From the NCBI RefSeq assembly GCF_033807715.1, contig NC_084599.1, forward strand, positions 32,960,160 to 33,024,159: DNA of 64,000 bases, in the 5' to 3' direction. The stretch is from Cololabis saira. Lineage: Eukaryota > Chordata > Actinopteri > Beloniformes > Belonidae. Shown here piece by piece: positions 48,596 through 59,820 of the stretch. The first letter of the stretch is position 1; each line of letters opens with the position of its first letter. Made by a program: the position numbers and the translations under genes. Under the pieces are notes generated by a model. That model was not told where the DNA came from. It saw only the letters and a program-made list of their open reading frames with translations, and made no database searches.

Positions 48596-49591
48596 TACCA
48601 TATTTCCAGTGACGGTGATTGTGTGGCACAGTTTTTTGCGGGCTCCATGGTTATTGATCCCGTCTGCCTCCATATTTCAGCAGAACCGGCGCAAGAAACA
48701 ACACATGAATAATTAAATAGCAGGTTAAAAAGATGAATGACTTGAATAAAGCTGCCCTCTGCTGTTGGACCAAGCACGATCTATGCAGTCTACATGCACA
48801 CTTGCACAAAAACGTTCTCACTAGATCAGCTGGATATGGATTTTTTTTTTGTGTGATGAATAAGTGCTTCATTTTCCTTCCATTTTAAAAACTTTTTGTA
48901 CAAGCAAGTTATTTGTTATTGATTACTTTTAGTAGAATGCATTTGTCAGTTGACCTTTTGAAATAAACGAAACATGAAATTACTTATCTTCATGGATACA
49001 GTGGAATGGAAATAAAATTGTCTTCTTAAAGCCTCTAGTGTGGTATTTAGGTTTTTTTTTTTATGAAGTTTTGAAGACTTTGGAGTTGGTCTTTAGTCTT
49101 TTCAAGGTCTAAGCCAGTTTGGGGAAGAAGAAAAAACAGGATGGCAAGACATTTGTGCTTCCAGACTATTGGCTTTATGTCTTAAATTTCTGTAATTTCT
49201 GCATTTGTAATATATTGTATGTACGAAGATGGACGAATGGATGTGGTGATACTTAGTCTTAATTTATCTATTTGATTGTAGCCTTCAGGTTTGTCTTTTT
49301 CTTAGTTTCTGAGATTTGATGTTTTAATCTACTGGCTTTGTTTGGCTGTCGTTCAGGCAGTGGGGTGGGTTTGGAGCTCAGTCCACAGCCCCATAACATG
49401 TCAAAACATGTGTTATCTTTTTCCTTCTTAATGGTAGCACCATTGATTATGGTGGAATGTTAGTTTTTTTTGACTGAGAAATCTGCACATTGAGCGTGGA
49501 AACAGTAAAAGTATAAAAATGTGTGCAAACCCAATAGGCCATAAATATAACAGCTCTTCCATGTGCATGCCTTGTATTTTTTGTGCCCCAG

Positions 49592-49714
49592 CGCTGCTCA
49601 CGTGTCGACCTGATGAGTTCCAGTGTGGCGATGGCTCCTGCATTCACGGCACAAAGCAGTGTAATAAAGTCCACGACTGTCCAGACTACAGCGACGAGGC
49701 CGGCTGTGTCAACG
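49592..49714 (+). CDS. lrp8: lrp8 exon: LDL-receptor class A repeat 7
   Basis: A 123-nt phase-1 exon follows TTTTTTGTGCCCCAG and is followed by GTAAGT at 49715. Spliced to the previous exon it begins with a CCG codon. It encodes one LA module with six cysteines: [21 protein letters not shown] and [15 protein letters not shown]. The usual tryptophan before the fourth cysteine is lysine-glutamine and the CDG is CNK. The LA7 repeats of LRP8 and VLDLR show the same weakening, so the ancestral module already had it. The ending DC.D.SDEAGC agrees with LRP8 rather than VLDLR (SDEVNC), as I recall the families. The calcium-site SDE is retained. Confidence 0.93.
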
Positions 49715-51505
49715 GTAAGTGTCTCGCTCGTACGCGTACGTACAGAGCCGAAGGCAGACGTGTAACGCGCAAAAGGAAAACAGTATGCTACAATCTTTAT
49801 CTTGAATCAGATAATAATAATGAATAAATGTTGGCTTTTCACTGACATGCTGCGGTGAAACTTTAAATTGTCTCTAACTGTTTAAATATCTAATTTCCAT
49901 TTGCAGGTTGTCATCTTCAGGCTTCTTCAGTTCTTTGTCTTAAATGTTCACAGTGAATAAACTGAGTTCTACTTTTGTCATTTTAACGAGATCTGCAGAG
50001 GTTTGCATGGTCATGTTGGTGGTTGGCTGTGTTTGTTGCCTTGTAGCCAGAAGATTTCCACCTCTAGTCTCAAATATACGTGTGGAGCTTTGAAGCTGTA
50101 CGCCAAAGAAACATGCATGTCAGGGTAAATGGGGATTGTAAAGGGGGCCAAGCAGGGAGACCAAAGACACAGAATGTGTTTTTTAAATCAGAGAACATCT
50201 AATTTATTAGCAAAAGCTGATAAAGTACATGTCTAGAAAATCCTCCAAATCATAAATTGGGTCTATAAAAGAGGTCAAGGTACAGTAATGTAACTAAACT
50301 CTGAACTGAAAGAACCGAGCAGGATGACTTTATAGTGAGTGACCAGCCCACAGAACACAAAGACAAAGACCCACCAAACTACACAGATAAAACAACTAAT
50401 TTACAGTTAATTAACAGGCTTAGCTGTTAAAAACAAAGCAAAACTACAATAGCAATGAAACCCTGAAACTATGCCATTCAAGTAGAACGTCCATGCTTCT
50501 CCTCTTCTGAAAGGAAAAATGGTGCAGTCAGAGCTTTTTGGTCCAGCCAAACCACTTAAAAGTAATGTCTACAACGGACTAACGATGAATAAGTAATATG
50601 AATCTGAGTATGAATCTGAGTCAGAAGGACTAATTTTGATTAAATTAGGAATTGTCTTCATAGAAATAGAAAAAATAAACGCCAGCCCTTTAATCCCGCT
50701 GGCTCGGCCATCACAGGGATTATAGATTGGACCGTGAGCATCTCTGTGATGGACCGGCGACCCATCCAGGGAATATCCATATGTTTGTTTGCATCCGCCA
50801 CCTCAACCATCCACCCCTGCAGCCCTAAGCAATGATAAAAGGATTATTCTCAAAAGAAAATGGATGGATGACGATGAACATTACAAGGAAGTTTTTCCTC
50901 TCTTGAATAAAGAGTTGGAACGATGGAAAAAGTTTCTTAGTTGAGATGAAGAGTGTATCCTTGTAAGGCCTGCCAGCTCATTTTTGTCCTGTGTGGGGAG
51001 GACAGGTATCTCTTAAGGCTTATTTGAATAGTACACTGATCGTAAGGCTTTGGAAGATGTATCTGTAATGTCTCTACCTCTCAAACTTTATGTCAAACTT
51101 TAATTTTGCTTGGTCTCAGCAGGATAAGAAGTTACAAGATCGTAGTCGGTGGAGAGTTTTTTGCCTGAAAGCTCCACAGATCCCACTTCACTTGACTCCA
51201 GTTTCACTTGACTCCAGAACAGTGTCAGAAAAGCGGTTTTAAGCATTAAGAGTAACTGAATATTACCTTTTTTTTTTTAACAGTATATCTTCATTTCTTT
51301 TAACTTTTCAAGCATTTTTTTGTTATTGTCTAGGGAGCCAAAGTTTTTTCTTTGAGATCTCTTGACATCCTTATGACCAAACTACAGTTTTTACACAGAC
51401 TGCATCTCTGGAATACACTTTTGTCATGTTGAATTTGCTCAAATCTCCAAATATTTTATCACTTTATCTCAAAAATAAAGTACGTCTGTTGTGTGTTTAC
51501 TGCAG
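49715..51505 (+). other. lrp8: lrp8 intron between LA7 and LA8
   Basis: A 1.8-kb intron with donor GTAAGT and acceptor TTTACTGCAG. It contains a degenerate repeat at about 50660-50870 and otherwise nothing recognisable. Confidence 0.9.
50660..50870 (+). mobile_element. degenerate interspersed repeat ending in GGATGGATG
   Basis: It contains CTCTGTGATGGACCGGCGAC, CCATCCAGGG and CCACCCCTGCAGCCCTAA, and ends AAAATGGATGGATGACG. This is a decayed copy of a widespread fish repeat whose usual form reads ATGGACTGGCGACCTGTCCA and ends in (GGAT)n. The class is uncertain; it is most likely a non-LTR or SINE 3' part. Confidence 0.55.
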
Positions 51506-51628
51506 TTACAAAATGCGACGGGCCGAGGAAGTTTCGCTGTAAGAACGGGGAGTGCATCGACAGCAACAAGGTGTGCGACAGTGTGAAGGACTGCAAGGAC
51601 TGGTCCGACGAGCCAGTGAAGGAGTGCG
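51506..51628 (+). CDS. lrp8: lrp8 exon: LDL-receptor class A repeat 8
   Basis: A 123-nt phase-1 exon follows TTTACTGCAG and is followed by the donor GTAAGA at 51629. It encodes [22 protein letters not shown] and [17 protein letters not shown], a complete six-cysteine LA module. The ending DWSDEP.KEC is the LA8 signature that I know from VLDLR and from eight-repeat forms of LRP8. The commonly described human LRP8 has seven repeats and joins LA7 directly to EGF-A. The fish gene thus keeps the ancestral eighth module. Donor, acceptor and frame are all intact, so it is probably used, but constitutive versus alternative inclusion cannot be told from DNA. Confidence 0.93.
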
Positions 51629-53539
51629 GTAAGATCAAGTCTCTTCAACATGCAAGATACTCATCAGTCTTGCCCAGCTCTTCTGTACACGGAGAGCGTG
51701 CTCGCAAACACAGAAGCAGCGTAAATCGAACGCGACTGGCGAGTCTTCATATCAGTGGTAGAGTCATTTGATCTGGACTGCCTGTGCTGCCTGTTAGGAT
51801 CAAAGAGGCGAGCGAGCCTGCCGTCGACTGCGATATATCTGCACTTCATTACCCATCCGGAGCTGCACAGATTATCCATACACCATCGATAATTACCACC
51901 CTCTGATCTTCAGTCACACATCTCGCATTAGTTGCTACGCAAACAGAGATGGGCATCTGAGAAAACCCACACCTGTTAAAAAAAAAAGAAAATCTATGAA
52001 GCTAATGAACCTCATCTAATTGCAATTTAGACCACTTGTGTCATATCAGTTGGAGCAGCAGCTTTTAACAGTCTGAGACGGAGACGAGCCCCTCAGTGAA
52101 AGTCTGGAGGGAAAAGCACGACGTAAACAGTTTTTTTTTCTTTGTTTTGCTAAGTTGCTGGAAGCATAAAGGATTCTTGATTATGTCTGTAATCCCTCGC
52201 ACACAAATCAAATGAGCCAAGATAACTACATGATATTCATTAATTTATTCATGCTACATGAAATGCATGAATCCCCCCCACAGCTACTGCACCATCTATT
52301 AAACCGCATCACAAACAGTTTTGATCACTAATGTAATATTTCCTCACCTCCGTTCCCCCCCCGCGCCTCTCCTGAAACGGTTTGCAGCGCCCTCGGCCAG
52401 GCCCGCCTCACACTTTGAAAACCTCTGAGTAAAGGTCTGCTCAAGGTTACTCAAAGAAACTGCACCTTTACCGGCGCCGTGGCGTCTCTCTCCGAAAAGA
52501 GTATAAAATTACACACGAGGGTGCTGCCCTTTCATTTCTCTCTCATCTTGAAACAGATGAATACGTGCTATAATTAGGTTGCCAAGCAACCATATCATCG
52601 CCTTTTAAATATAATGTTCTGTTTGACAAACTTCTACCTCGTCTTGGTTGTCACTACAAATAACTGATGTCTCAGACATCATGTCTGCTCTAAAAATATG
52701 GAAAATCTGCACAGACCAAAGCCGTGAGAGCGATGCATGCCCACGTGTGGATGCTAAATATTTCTATTTAGCATGTTTATTGTGTTTATTATGTTTGGGA
52801 AATATGTTTTGCACACAGTTTAAATCAGACTCATAGTATGATTTGGAATTAGCATTCGAGTTCATACCAAAAGGTGTCAGAAAGTTTATCTGAAAACTTA
52901 AATTGATATTTTCCTTACTGTAAATGCAGAGTAAGGCACAACACTGTTGACTAACACATTACTGGATGTCTTTGATGTTAACTGGAACCAGATCCAAACC
53001 ACAAAATATTTCCACTGACTTAAGTGTTTGAGTGGTTACGTACCAACTTATCTCAACCCCACTTTATAAGTGGCTTAAATAAAACATGTTAAAACTTCTA
53101 TTAGACCTTGCAAAATCTTAAACCTATACTATACCATTTTTCTTGTGAACCATTTCCCACAGAAAAGCACAAATCTTTCTCTGCAATCTCACCAACATCA
53201 TGTATTTTTAATGAAAGTATGTTACAATTTGCATGAAACATGGTTAATTGTTGCCAGCGATAGCGGACACCTGAAGTTAGTATGAGGTTGGAACAACATT
53301 GTAATTATAGTACGGTAACATGGTCTAGATGTTGGATGATGTTTGCTTTCCAGCACTAAATAATTAGTTAACTAACGTATCCAACCCAGGACCGACTTTA
53401 GTGTGTCAGCTGGGAATGGTCCAACAATCAAGCGGAGCGGCTTCGTCGCTTACAAAAGTCGCACTAAAACATTAAGCCAGATTTCTGAGTGAAGTGTAGC
53501 ACATAATATTGGTTCGAGGTCAGTAAGCACAACAGAATT

Positions 53540-53640
53540 CACACATAAGGTGCACCAGATTATAGCGCAGCCTGATGATTTTTGAAAAACGTGTATGGAT
53601 TTTAATGCCACTTTTTATAGAGCGAAAAATATGGAACAAC
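53540..53640. repeat. fragment of the AAGGTGCACC..TTATAG..GCGC dispersed repeat
   Basis: It contains ATAAGGTGCACCAGATTATA and GCGCAGCCTGATGATTTTTG, resembling the repeat fragment at 21985-22120. It is too short and decayed to class. Confidence 0.35.
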
Positions 53641-54779
53641 ATCAAATTAAGTGCATAACATATAAATACAGGAGCTCATGAGCATAGGATTTAACAAACG
53701 TAAGAGGATATTATTAAAAAAAGACAGCAAGAGAAAGGCTTTTATCCTTAAATATATCTGCATAAATATTTAGCGGTCTGTCTTTCTTTTTGTTGTTTTT
53801 GCAAGTTTTTGCAAGTTGAGTGATTTAATAAGAGAGATTAATAAAAATTTTAATTAGCGGTCGACAGTTCTTGTTTTACATATCTTTGTTTATGAATTAA
53901 GCATTCAGTATTCAGGATTTTAAAACATTAATAACATGGCCAAGAGCTTTATTTTTTTTTAATATTCATAAAGAAATATAAGATCCTAGAGCTTGAGGGA
54001 TGAAGTTTAACATAAACAATTTTAAAAATAAGCCCTCAGGTTGAGCGTATCATGTATTGGGTTTCTCGTATTCAAAAAATAAATGTACTAATGTCTCTTT
54101 TTTGTTTTCTTTATTTATGTATTTGGATATTTTAGAATTCACAGGGCAAATCATATGGTCAAATTGATTTAGTTTTTTCAAGGATACAGTATTTATTGGG
54201 CAAGTTAGTATCCTAAATATAAGATCTCCAGAGTAATTGACTTTTCTTACAGTTTGAATATTTATTTTCATCAGTTCAATAGGTCTGTTATTGCATTTTA
54301 TTTTCATAAATGTCAGTACCATTCAGAAGTAATTTAGGATCTAATATTTCATAAGAGCCAAGGGATAAACAATTATTGATAAGAGTGAAAACCATATTGT
54401 GTCAAAAAATGCTAATAAATCAACACTTTTCCAGATTTGTCAAATAATAATATAACCCATGACCTGATGTATGGTTTCAAATATGAACAGACATGACAAC
54501 ATCCAGAAATCTCTTACCCTAGCTTTAAATGAATGATCTCTTTTGTGTGTGTTTTATACTGTGCAGTATTGATATAGTTATATGCTGTCTAGAAGTTAGT
54601 TTGTTATCCATTTAAAAAATACCAATATTTCAGGGAAAGTCAGTGCTGAGTATTTCAAAAATGTTAACATTCATTGCAAATGCGATTAGAACCAACGGAT
54701 GTAGTGGAAGATTTCACCTTCAAGAGTCCCCCTTGCCATCTAGAGATTAGCTTAATTACATTCTGATAGATCGGACAAG

Positions 54780-55190
54780 TGTAACAGGTGCAGACAATCA
54801 CCCGCTAGCGATGTGGACATGTTCTCCCGCGTCCAAACTCATCCCAGTTTTTGGGGTGTAGTATTTGATATAATTAGTACCGTGCTGTGCAGACAAATTC
54901 ACTTTGACCCGCTTAAGCATGTCTTCCATGTCCAGAGTGACGAAGAAGCAACAACAGGTAATTGCTTTCGCCGCTCTCCTTGCCAAGAGGCTTGTGTTGC
55001 TGAAATGGACTCATTCCTCTCCTCACACACCGTTCAGGTGCTGCAGGGCACCGGACCTGAGAGGTTCGGGCCTTTTCTACAAGGTTCCCTTAGGACCTTT
55101 TCTGACATCTGGCAGCACTTTCTGACCCCTGAGAAGAGTGTGGCTATAATGCAGAGACTAATAACTGAAACTTGAGTTTATTCATGGTTA
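54780..55190 (+). pseudogene. L1/Tx1-like LINE ORF2 C-terminal fragment
   Basis: One plus frame reads DMFSRVQTHPSFWGVVFDII followed by STVL. This matches the region of L1-type ORF2 proteins after the reverse transcriptase, usually H.F..CP....FW..VF..IS.VL. After a frameshift near 54950, another frame reads AFAALLAKRLVLLKWTHSSP, matching the A..AKRLI...WKS..PP motif. FYKVPLGPFLTS follows (usual F...W.PFL.Y). The motif order is kept but the cysteine and reading frame are broken, so it is a dead remnant. No poly(A) tail or 5' part was seen. Confidence 0.65.
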
Positions 55191-56397
55191 TAAGGACCTT
55201 TGTTCTCCCGTGGCAGATGTATGATGGGAGCCGGGTCCTGGTAATGGTTTTGGTAGAAAGCACTCAGAAATAGCACAACCTGCTGGGTATAGTATACATT
55301 TATTACATTGAATTGAAGTAAATCATGTTTTATGTTTCTGTTTGTATCAAAATAATAGAAACATTTGGCCTAAAACAGAAACAATTAAATTGGAAAACAA
55401 GACATTTACATTATAATATAATGAAGCCAGCAGTGTTTTTGTTCTTATTGAGATAATGATTATACATTAGAGTGATAAAACAGCGTATCTGCAGGTAAAA
55501 TTGAGATTTTGCCATTAAAAAGTGTCTCCTCTGATCTATTTCAGATGGATTAGTTCATGCAGCTTTTATAGACGACACTTGTATGACTTTATTTGTTCAA
55601 TACGGCGACCGACTATGAATTACAGCTTTAATTTCAGCTAAATGCAATATTAACAACTAGTCAAAATCGTTTCTTCTCTCTCTCTGCCTGTGGGTCTCTT
55701 TTGACTTCTTTTCTCGTGCTCTCACCCGGCACCTGTCCCTCAGCCGTACCTGTAGCCTGCGAGCCTCAAGTCTTAAATGTAAATTGGTAATGAAGTAGCA
55801 GCTTTAGCTCGCCGTGGCCATCTCTCTCAACTCCCTGGAGGGTGATTGAAAGACAAAGGGATAATTGGAGACACGGCGAGAGATGGAAAGAGGAAGGGGA
55901 GGATAACTGAGAGAACCTGATCCGTTCTCCTGGAAAGAAGGATCCGGATGAGATGAGAAGGGGAATGAAAAGAAGCGTTTGTAAAACAAGGGGCTTTATA
56001 GTGGAGTAGTTTCTGGTGCACGCCAATGTCAAGCTTAGGAGAATGGATTGGTTCCAAGAGCTTGTGGCTAATTTGTCTGTCTGTAGGCCATGAACACGCA
56101 CATGAATGTAATGCACAATACCAGACATACTACTGTTTTTCACTCACTGGCTGAATGGAAATATTGATGCATACGAACACCCTCGATAGTACAAATCATC
56201 TTGACGGGCAGGTTGATTAAAACAATCCACACGCCATCTGGGCCGTTTGTTTTCCCAACCAAGTCCTTCTTTGTGTGGCGCACAGCCTGAATTATTCTGC
56301 CCAACTGTTTCTGGAGTTATTTCAATATTCGGCTCCTCTTTTAATTTCCTCACATCTTTGTTCCTGCCTCTGTCGTCCCCGCTGCTCCTCTCCGCAG

Positions 56398-56517
56398 GCC
56401 TCAACGAGTGTGCCAGCAACAACGGCGGCTGCTCCCACATCTGCAGGGACCGGAAGATCGGCTACGAGTGCGACTGTCCCTCTGGATACAAACTCCTGGA
56501 CAAAAAGACCTGCGGAG
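56398..56517 (+). CDS. lrp8: lrp8 exon: EGF-like domain A
   Basis: A 120-nt phase-1 exon follows CTCCGCAG and is followed by GTAAAA at 56518. It encodes [20 protein letters not shown], then [20 protein letters not shown], with six cysteines in EGF order. The C-x-D-x4-Y-x-C hydroxylation consensus ([10 protein letters not shown]) is present. The GLNEC start and LLD.KTCG end agree with LRP8; VLDLR starts INEC and has ELIDRKTCG, as I recall. This is the first of the two EGF modules that precede the beta-propeller. In the LDL receptor the equivalent module binds PCSK9. Whether this one binds anything similar cannot be judged. Confidence 0.95.
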
Positions 56518-58183
56518 GTAAAACAGGAAATGCAGCAGAGCTGCTCCCTCAAAGCAGAGAGCAACAATCGCTGCGATGTGCAATTTCAGTATTCTTGGCT
56601 GAACCAAACAAAGTTGGCAAAGCTTTATAGGAAATAACACCAATATGTAACACCAGTGAGACATAAAATCCATGCACTCGTTAGGAGCTGCTGCATCAGG
56701 CATCCACACAGCATGGCGTCGTCATTACCATCCACACACACCACGCAGGGTGAAGTGCAGGACAAGAAGGGCCTTTCTTCTCTCAACACGTGGGAAAAGC
56801 TCATGCAGAATGTGTAAATGAAGGAGGGAGACGGCTGCAGAGATCTCTTTGAAGGTGGCGAGGAGAGTAAGGTGCAGAGGCAGCATCAACGGAGCCACCC
56901 GGTGTTTCTACGGAGACCTGGGTGGGCTCCACTGAAAGCGCTGGAGAGACTCCCGGCTGCCGCTGAAGCAGCCGCCACCTTTCTAACCCTTTCAGAGAAA
57001 TTAGTCCGTTTCTCCTGCTGCTTGTGATGGATAAAGAGTTAACTCTTCAGTTTTATTTTATTCTCCTTCTGCAACCAAATCTCCCTCATATATTGCTAAT
57101 CAACCACAAGTTCCGCGTTTTAATCATGTCGGAAAAGCATTGTAGTGTCCTCGAACACTCAAAATGATACTTCTGATTTTTAGATCTGGTTTGGATTGAT
57201 TTGTGCTCTTGAAGCTGCATGTCCTATGAAGTGACTATCATAGTATTGTATAACCAAACAATGGTGTTAACCAACTTCAAATTACAAATTTATCTCAAAA
57301 TGTAGGTGAGTGTTTGAACATTTTTAATTGTCAACTTTTTGTTCTGATTTGGACTTTTGAATCTTTTTTTTTCTAAGAAAGTATGAAGTAGGGCTGGGCG
57401 ATATGGACCAAAAGTCATATCTCGATATTTTCTACCTGAATGGCGATACTTGATATATATCGATATTTTTTCTGTGCCATAATTGGGGTTTCCCCTAAAG
57501 CATTATAGCATAGCATCTCTGTTAGCTTCATTTTTCTGAGGCAAACCCTTAAAAAAACAGTCAGTTTTAATACAAAGCCTCGTGCCAAATGTCACACAGG
57601 TACCTTTATTAACAGAGGTCTGCACAATATTAAAATGTATAAAACAAATGAAATAAAAATAAACTGCCTGCATATATAGAATAAAAATGCTTCTTGAATA
57701 AAATAAAACAAATATCCCTTTCCTGCATAACAATTAAATTAAAATACCCTGTGCAATTAATACAATGTAGACAGTAACAGGCAGACTTTTCCACTGAGGT
57801 TGACAGTTGTGCAAATAACAAAACATTTGTGCAAATCTCAAATAAAACATTCAAGTCAATTTGTCACAAAATAAGCTATATCAAAATCATAAAAAAAAAA
57901 AAAAAATTAAATCGATATAAACGATATTCTCTTGTACCATATCGCGTTTGAAAATATATCGATATATATTAAAATCTCGATATATCGCCCAGCCCTAGTA
58001 TGAAGTATGAAGTTTCTTCGAAATGACTAAATCATCAAGTTGCATCAGGCTGACAAGTAAAAGAACATTTTATCCATCAAATGAAGGAATATTGCAAATA
58101 TCCTGGAAAGCGAAAACAATCAGACAAAAAGGACTCTGTTTGTGGAGGTTTCCTGTGTCGATCCCCTCCGTTTGTGTCCGCAG
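56518..58183 (+). other. lrp8: lrp8 intron between EGF-A and EGF-B
   Basis: A 1.7-kb intron with acceptor GTGTCCGCAG. It contains one complete hAT MITE (57389-57997). The rest is unremarkable. Confidence 0.9.
57389..57997 (-). mobile_element. hAT MITE, copy B of family TAGGGCTGGGCGATAT (inverted)
   Basis: Both ends are TAGGGCTGGGCGATAT in inverted orientation. The flanking 8-bp duplication GTATGAAG is perfect (57381-57388 and 57998-58005). Its interior is the reverse complement of the 27984-28627 copy with few differences, including the translated stretch FYSRSIFILYMQAVYFYF. The high similarity and perfect duplication suggest fairly recent activity. Confidence 0.92.
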
Positions 58184-58309
58184 ACATAGACGAATGTGAG
58201 AACCCAGATGCCTGCAGTCAGATCTGCATCAACTACAAAGGGGACTACAAGTGCGAGTGCTACGAAGGCTACGAGATGGACCCGGCCTCTAAGACCTGCA
58301 AAGCCGTCG
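58184..58309 (+). CDS. lrp8: lrp8 exon: EGF-like domain B (calcium-binding)
   Basis: A 126-nt phase-1 exon follows TTTGTGTCCGCAG and is followed by GTAAGA at 58310. It encodes [20 protein letters not shown], then [19 protein letters not shown] and KAV. DIDEC is the calcium-binding EGF start and [10 protein letters not shown] gives the Asn/Asp hydroxylation consensus. [12 protein letters not shown] and CECY.GYEMD agree with LRP8; VLDLR has PGICSQ, NLKG and CECSRGYQMD, as I recall. This is the strongest single exon for choosing lrp8. The following exon should begin the YWTD beta-propeller (S.SLIFTNR-like), which I did not find before the window ends. Confidence 0.95.
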
Positions 58310-59155
58310 GTAAGACATTTGTCTCACAGATAGACGTTCCGTCATGGGCGCACACACAGACACCCAGAAGAAGTCGCATGTCGCGATCCACACTTATATA
58401 AACACCAATTACTCATCCGTTCCAGCACCCCTAACTACCAAGTGACATTCTACTCCATTCTCACGCGGTGAGACTCGGTGAAAGGGGAGCCTTGCTTTGT
58501 ATGCAGGGTCTGCACGGCAATCTGTGCAAAGATAAATATTTGCCATCTTTTTCCACCGTCCTCTCTAATGAAGAGTCTGCAGCCAGCTGCCTCGGCTCTC
58601 TGAGGAGTATCAAAGGAACGATGTGTGAGGAAGGAGCCTCCACTAGCTATAGGACACAGACCGGGTCTGTAGCCCCGGTTGCTCAGGGAGACCCTCTGTG
58701 TAGTGTTATGAATGAAAATGAAATCTTCTAAGCTATAGTAGGTGAGATTGTTTTTCTGAGAAGGATCATCCTTTGTCACGAAGACCAAATTATACTCTTT
58801 CCGCTGAGGTGCATCCAGGAGAGCTTCTTTTTTTAAATTACTTTAGTCTTTTCTGTTGACATCAGTGCAATTGTTTTTGTTAAAAAGTAAAGCAAACGCC
58901 CTCATTTAAGGGATGAACAAAGTCTGAGTCATCAACACGCATGCCCTGCTAGTAATTAGATGCATTGCTAGTGTAACAATCTCACTCCCCTGAGCTAATA
59001 GAGGCCACTAATGTGAAGACGATGATGTGAAGTATGAAGAGTCCAGGACACTGAAACTGTCCAGTAAGTGGAAGCAGGGAGGCTGGAGACTAGTGAGCAT
59101 CAAGAAACCATCCAGGTTGTCCATGCTGATGTTGTTGTTGTTGTTAACAATCATA

Positions 59156-59820
59156 GACTGCGTTTACATGCACTCAATAACCCTTTTAAAACCCGAATAT
59201 TGGCAATAACCCGAATTTACACGGCCATGTAAACACCAATAACCCCTTTGAATAACTGAAATTTGCTCATATTCCGGTTTTTAAAAACCCGAATATGACC
59301 CCTGGGTTACTGCTTTTAAAACCCGAATATTCGGTCATGTAAACGCCTAACGGAATATCCCCATCAAACGGAACATGAATTTGTTTTCTGCGCATGCTCT
59401 GTTCGCAAGGAATCCTGGTCTTTTGAGTCCAGGACGTAGTTCTAAACACGGCGAAACGCAAGACCACGCCACGCTTTTGAAGCGAGGAGGAGACTAATCA
59501 CTTCATAAATGTAATGAAGGATATGAACATTTTGGCATTTGTAGACGGTAGAAAGTACCGGGATAGCGAGATTTACAAGAAGGTGAGCGAAAAGTTGCGC
59601 AAAGCAGCATTTGTTTTGAATTTGGATACAGGAAGAAGAAGCGGAAATGACGGTAATTGCGTCATCACGTTCTCCGTGCGTCACTGTTTTGATCCAGATA
59701 TCCCGAATGATTAATTATCATGTATACAGTTTGCTCACGCATGTAAACGGAATATTCCGAATGTTTCAGTAACCGAAATATTAGCAATAATCTGAATTTT
59801 GACTGCATGTAAACGTAGTC
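59156..59820 (+). mobile_element. PIF/Harbinger-like element
   Basis: The left end is GACTGCGTTTACATGCACTC. The right end, reverse-complemented, is GACTACGTTTACATGCAGTC. The trinucleotide ATA flanks both sides (59153-59155 and 59821-59823), a 3-bp duplication as in PIF/Harbinger. ACCCGAATATT and CATGTAAAC motifs recur near both ends. A Myb/SANT-like coding fragment lies inside. No DDE nuclease is present, so it is non-autonomous. Confidence 0.65.
59514..59714 (+). pseudogene. Myb/SANT-like fragment of a Harbinger element
   Basis: The open frame reads MKDMNILAFVDGRKYRDSEI, then YKKVSEKLRKAAFVLNLDTG. The pattern of leucine/aspartate-glycine, R..R..E.Y and K.SEKL.KA.F resembles the first two helices of the Myb/SANT-like (MADF-type) second protein of Harbinger transposons. 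In that family it is usually L.......LDG..RN..IF..IS..L...G. The third helix (R...QCR.K.K.LK) is absent and the frame ends. The frame is short, so the match is suggestive only. Its position inside 3-bp-flanked inverted repeats supports it. Confidence 0.5.

Larger units (their letters stand above)
51629..56397 (+). other. lrp8: lrp8 intron between LA8 and EGF-A
   Basis: A 4.8-kb intron. In mouse, a small alternative exon with a furin site is described in this position. I could not identify a matching short exon here, though one of about 40 nt could escape inspection. It contains a LINE fragment (54780-55190) and a weak repeat fragment near 53540. The remainder is AT-rich. Confidence 0.85.
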
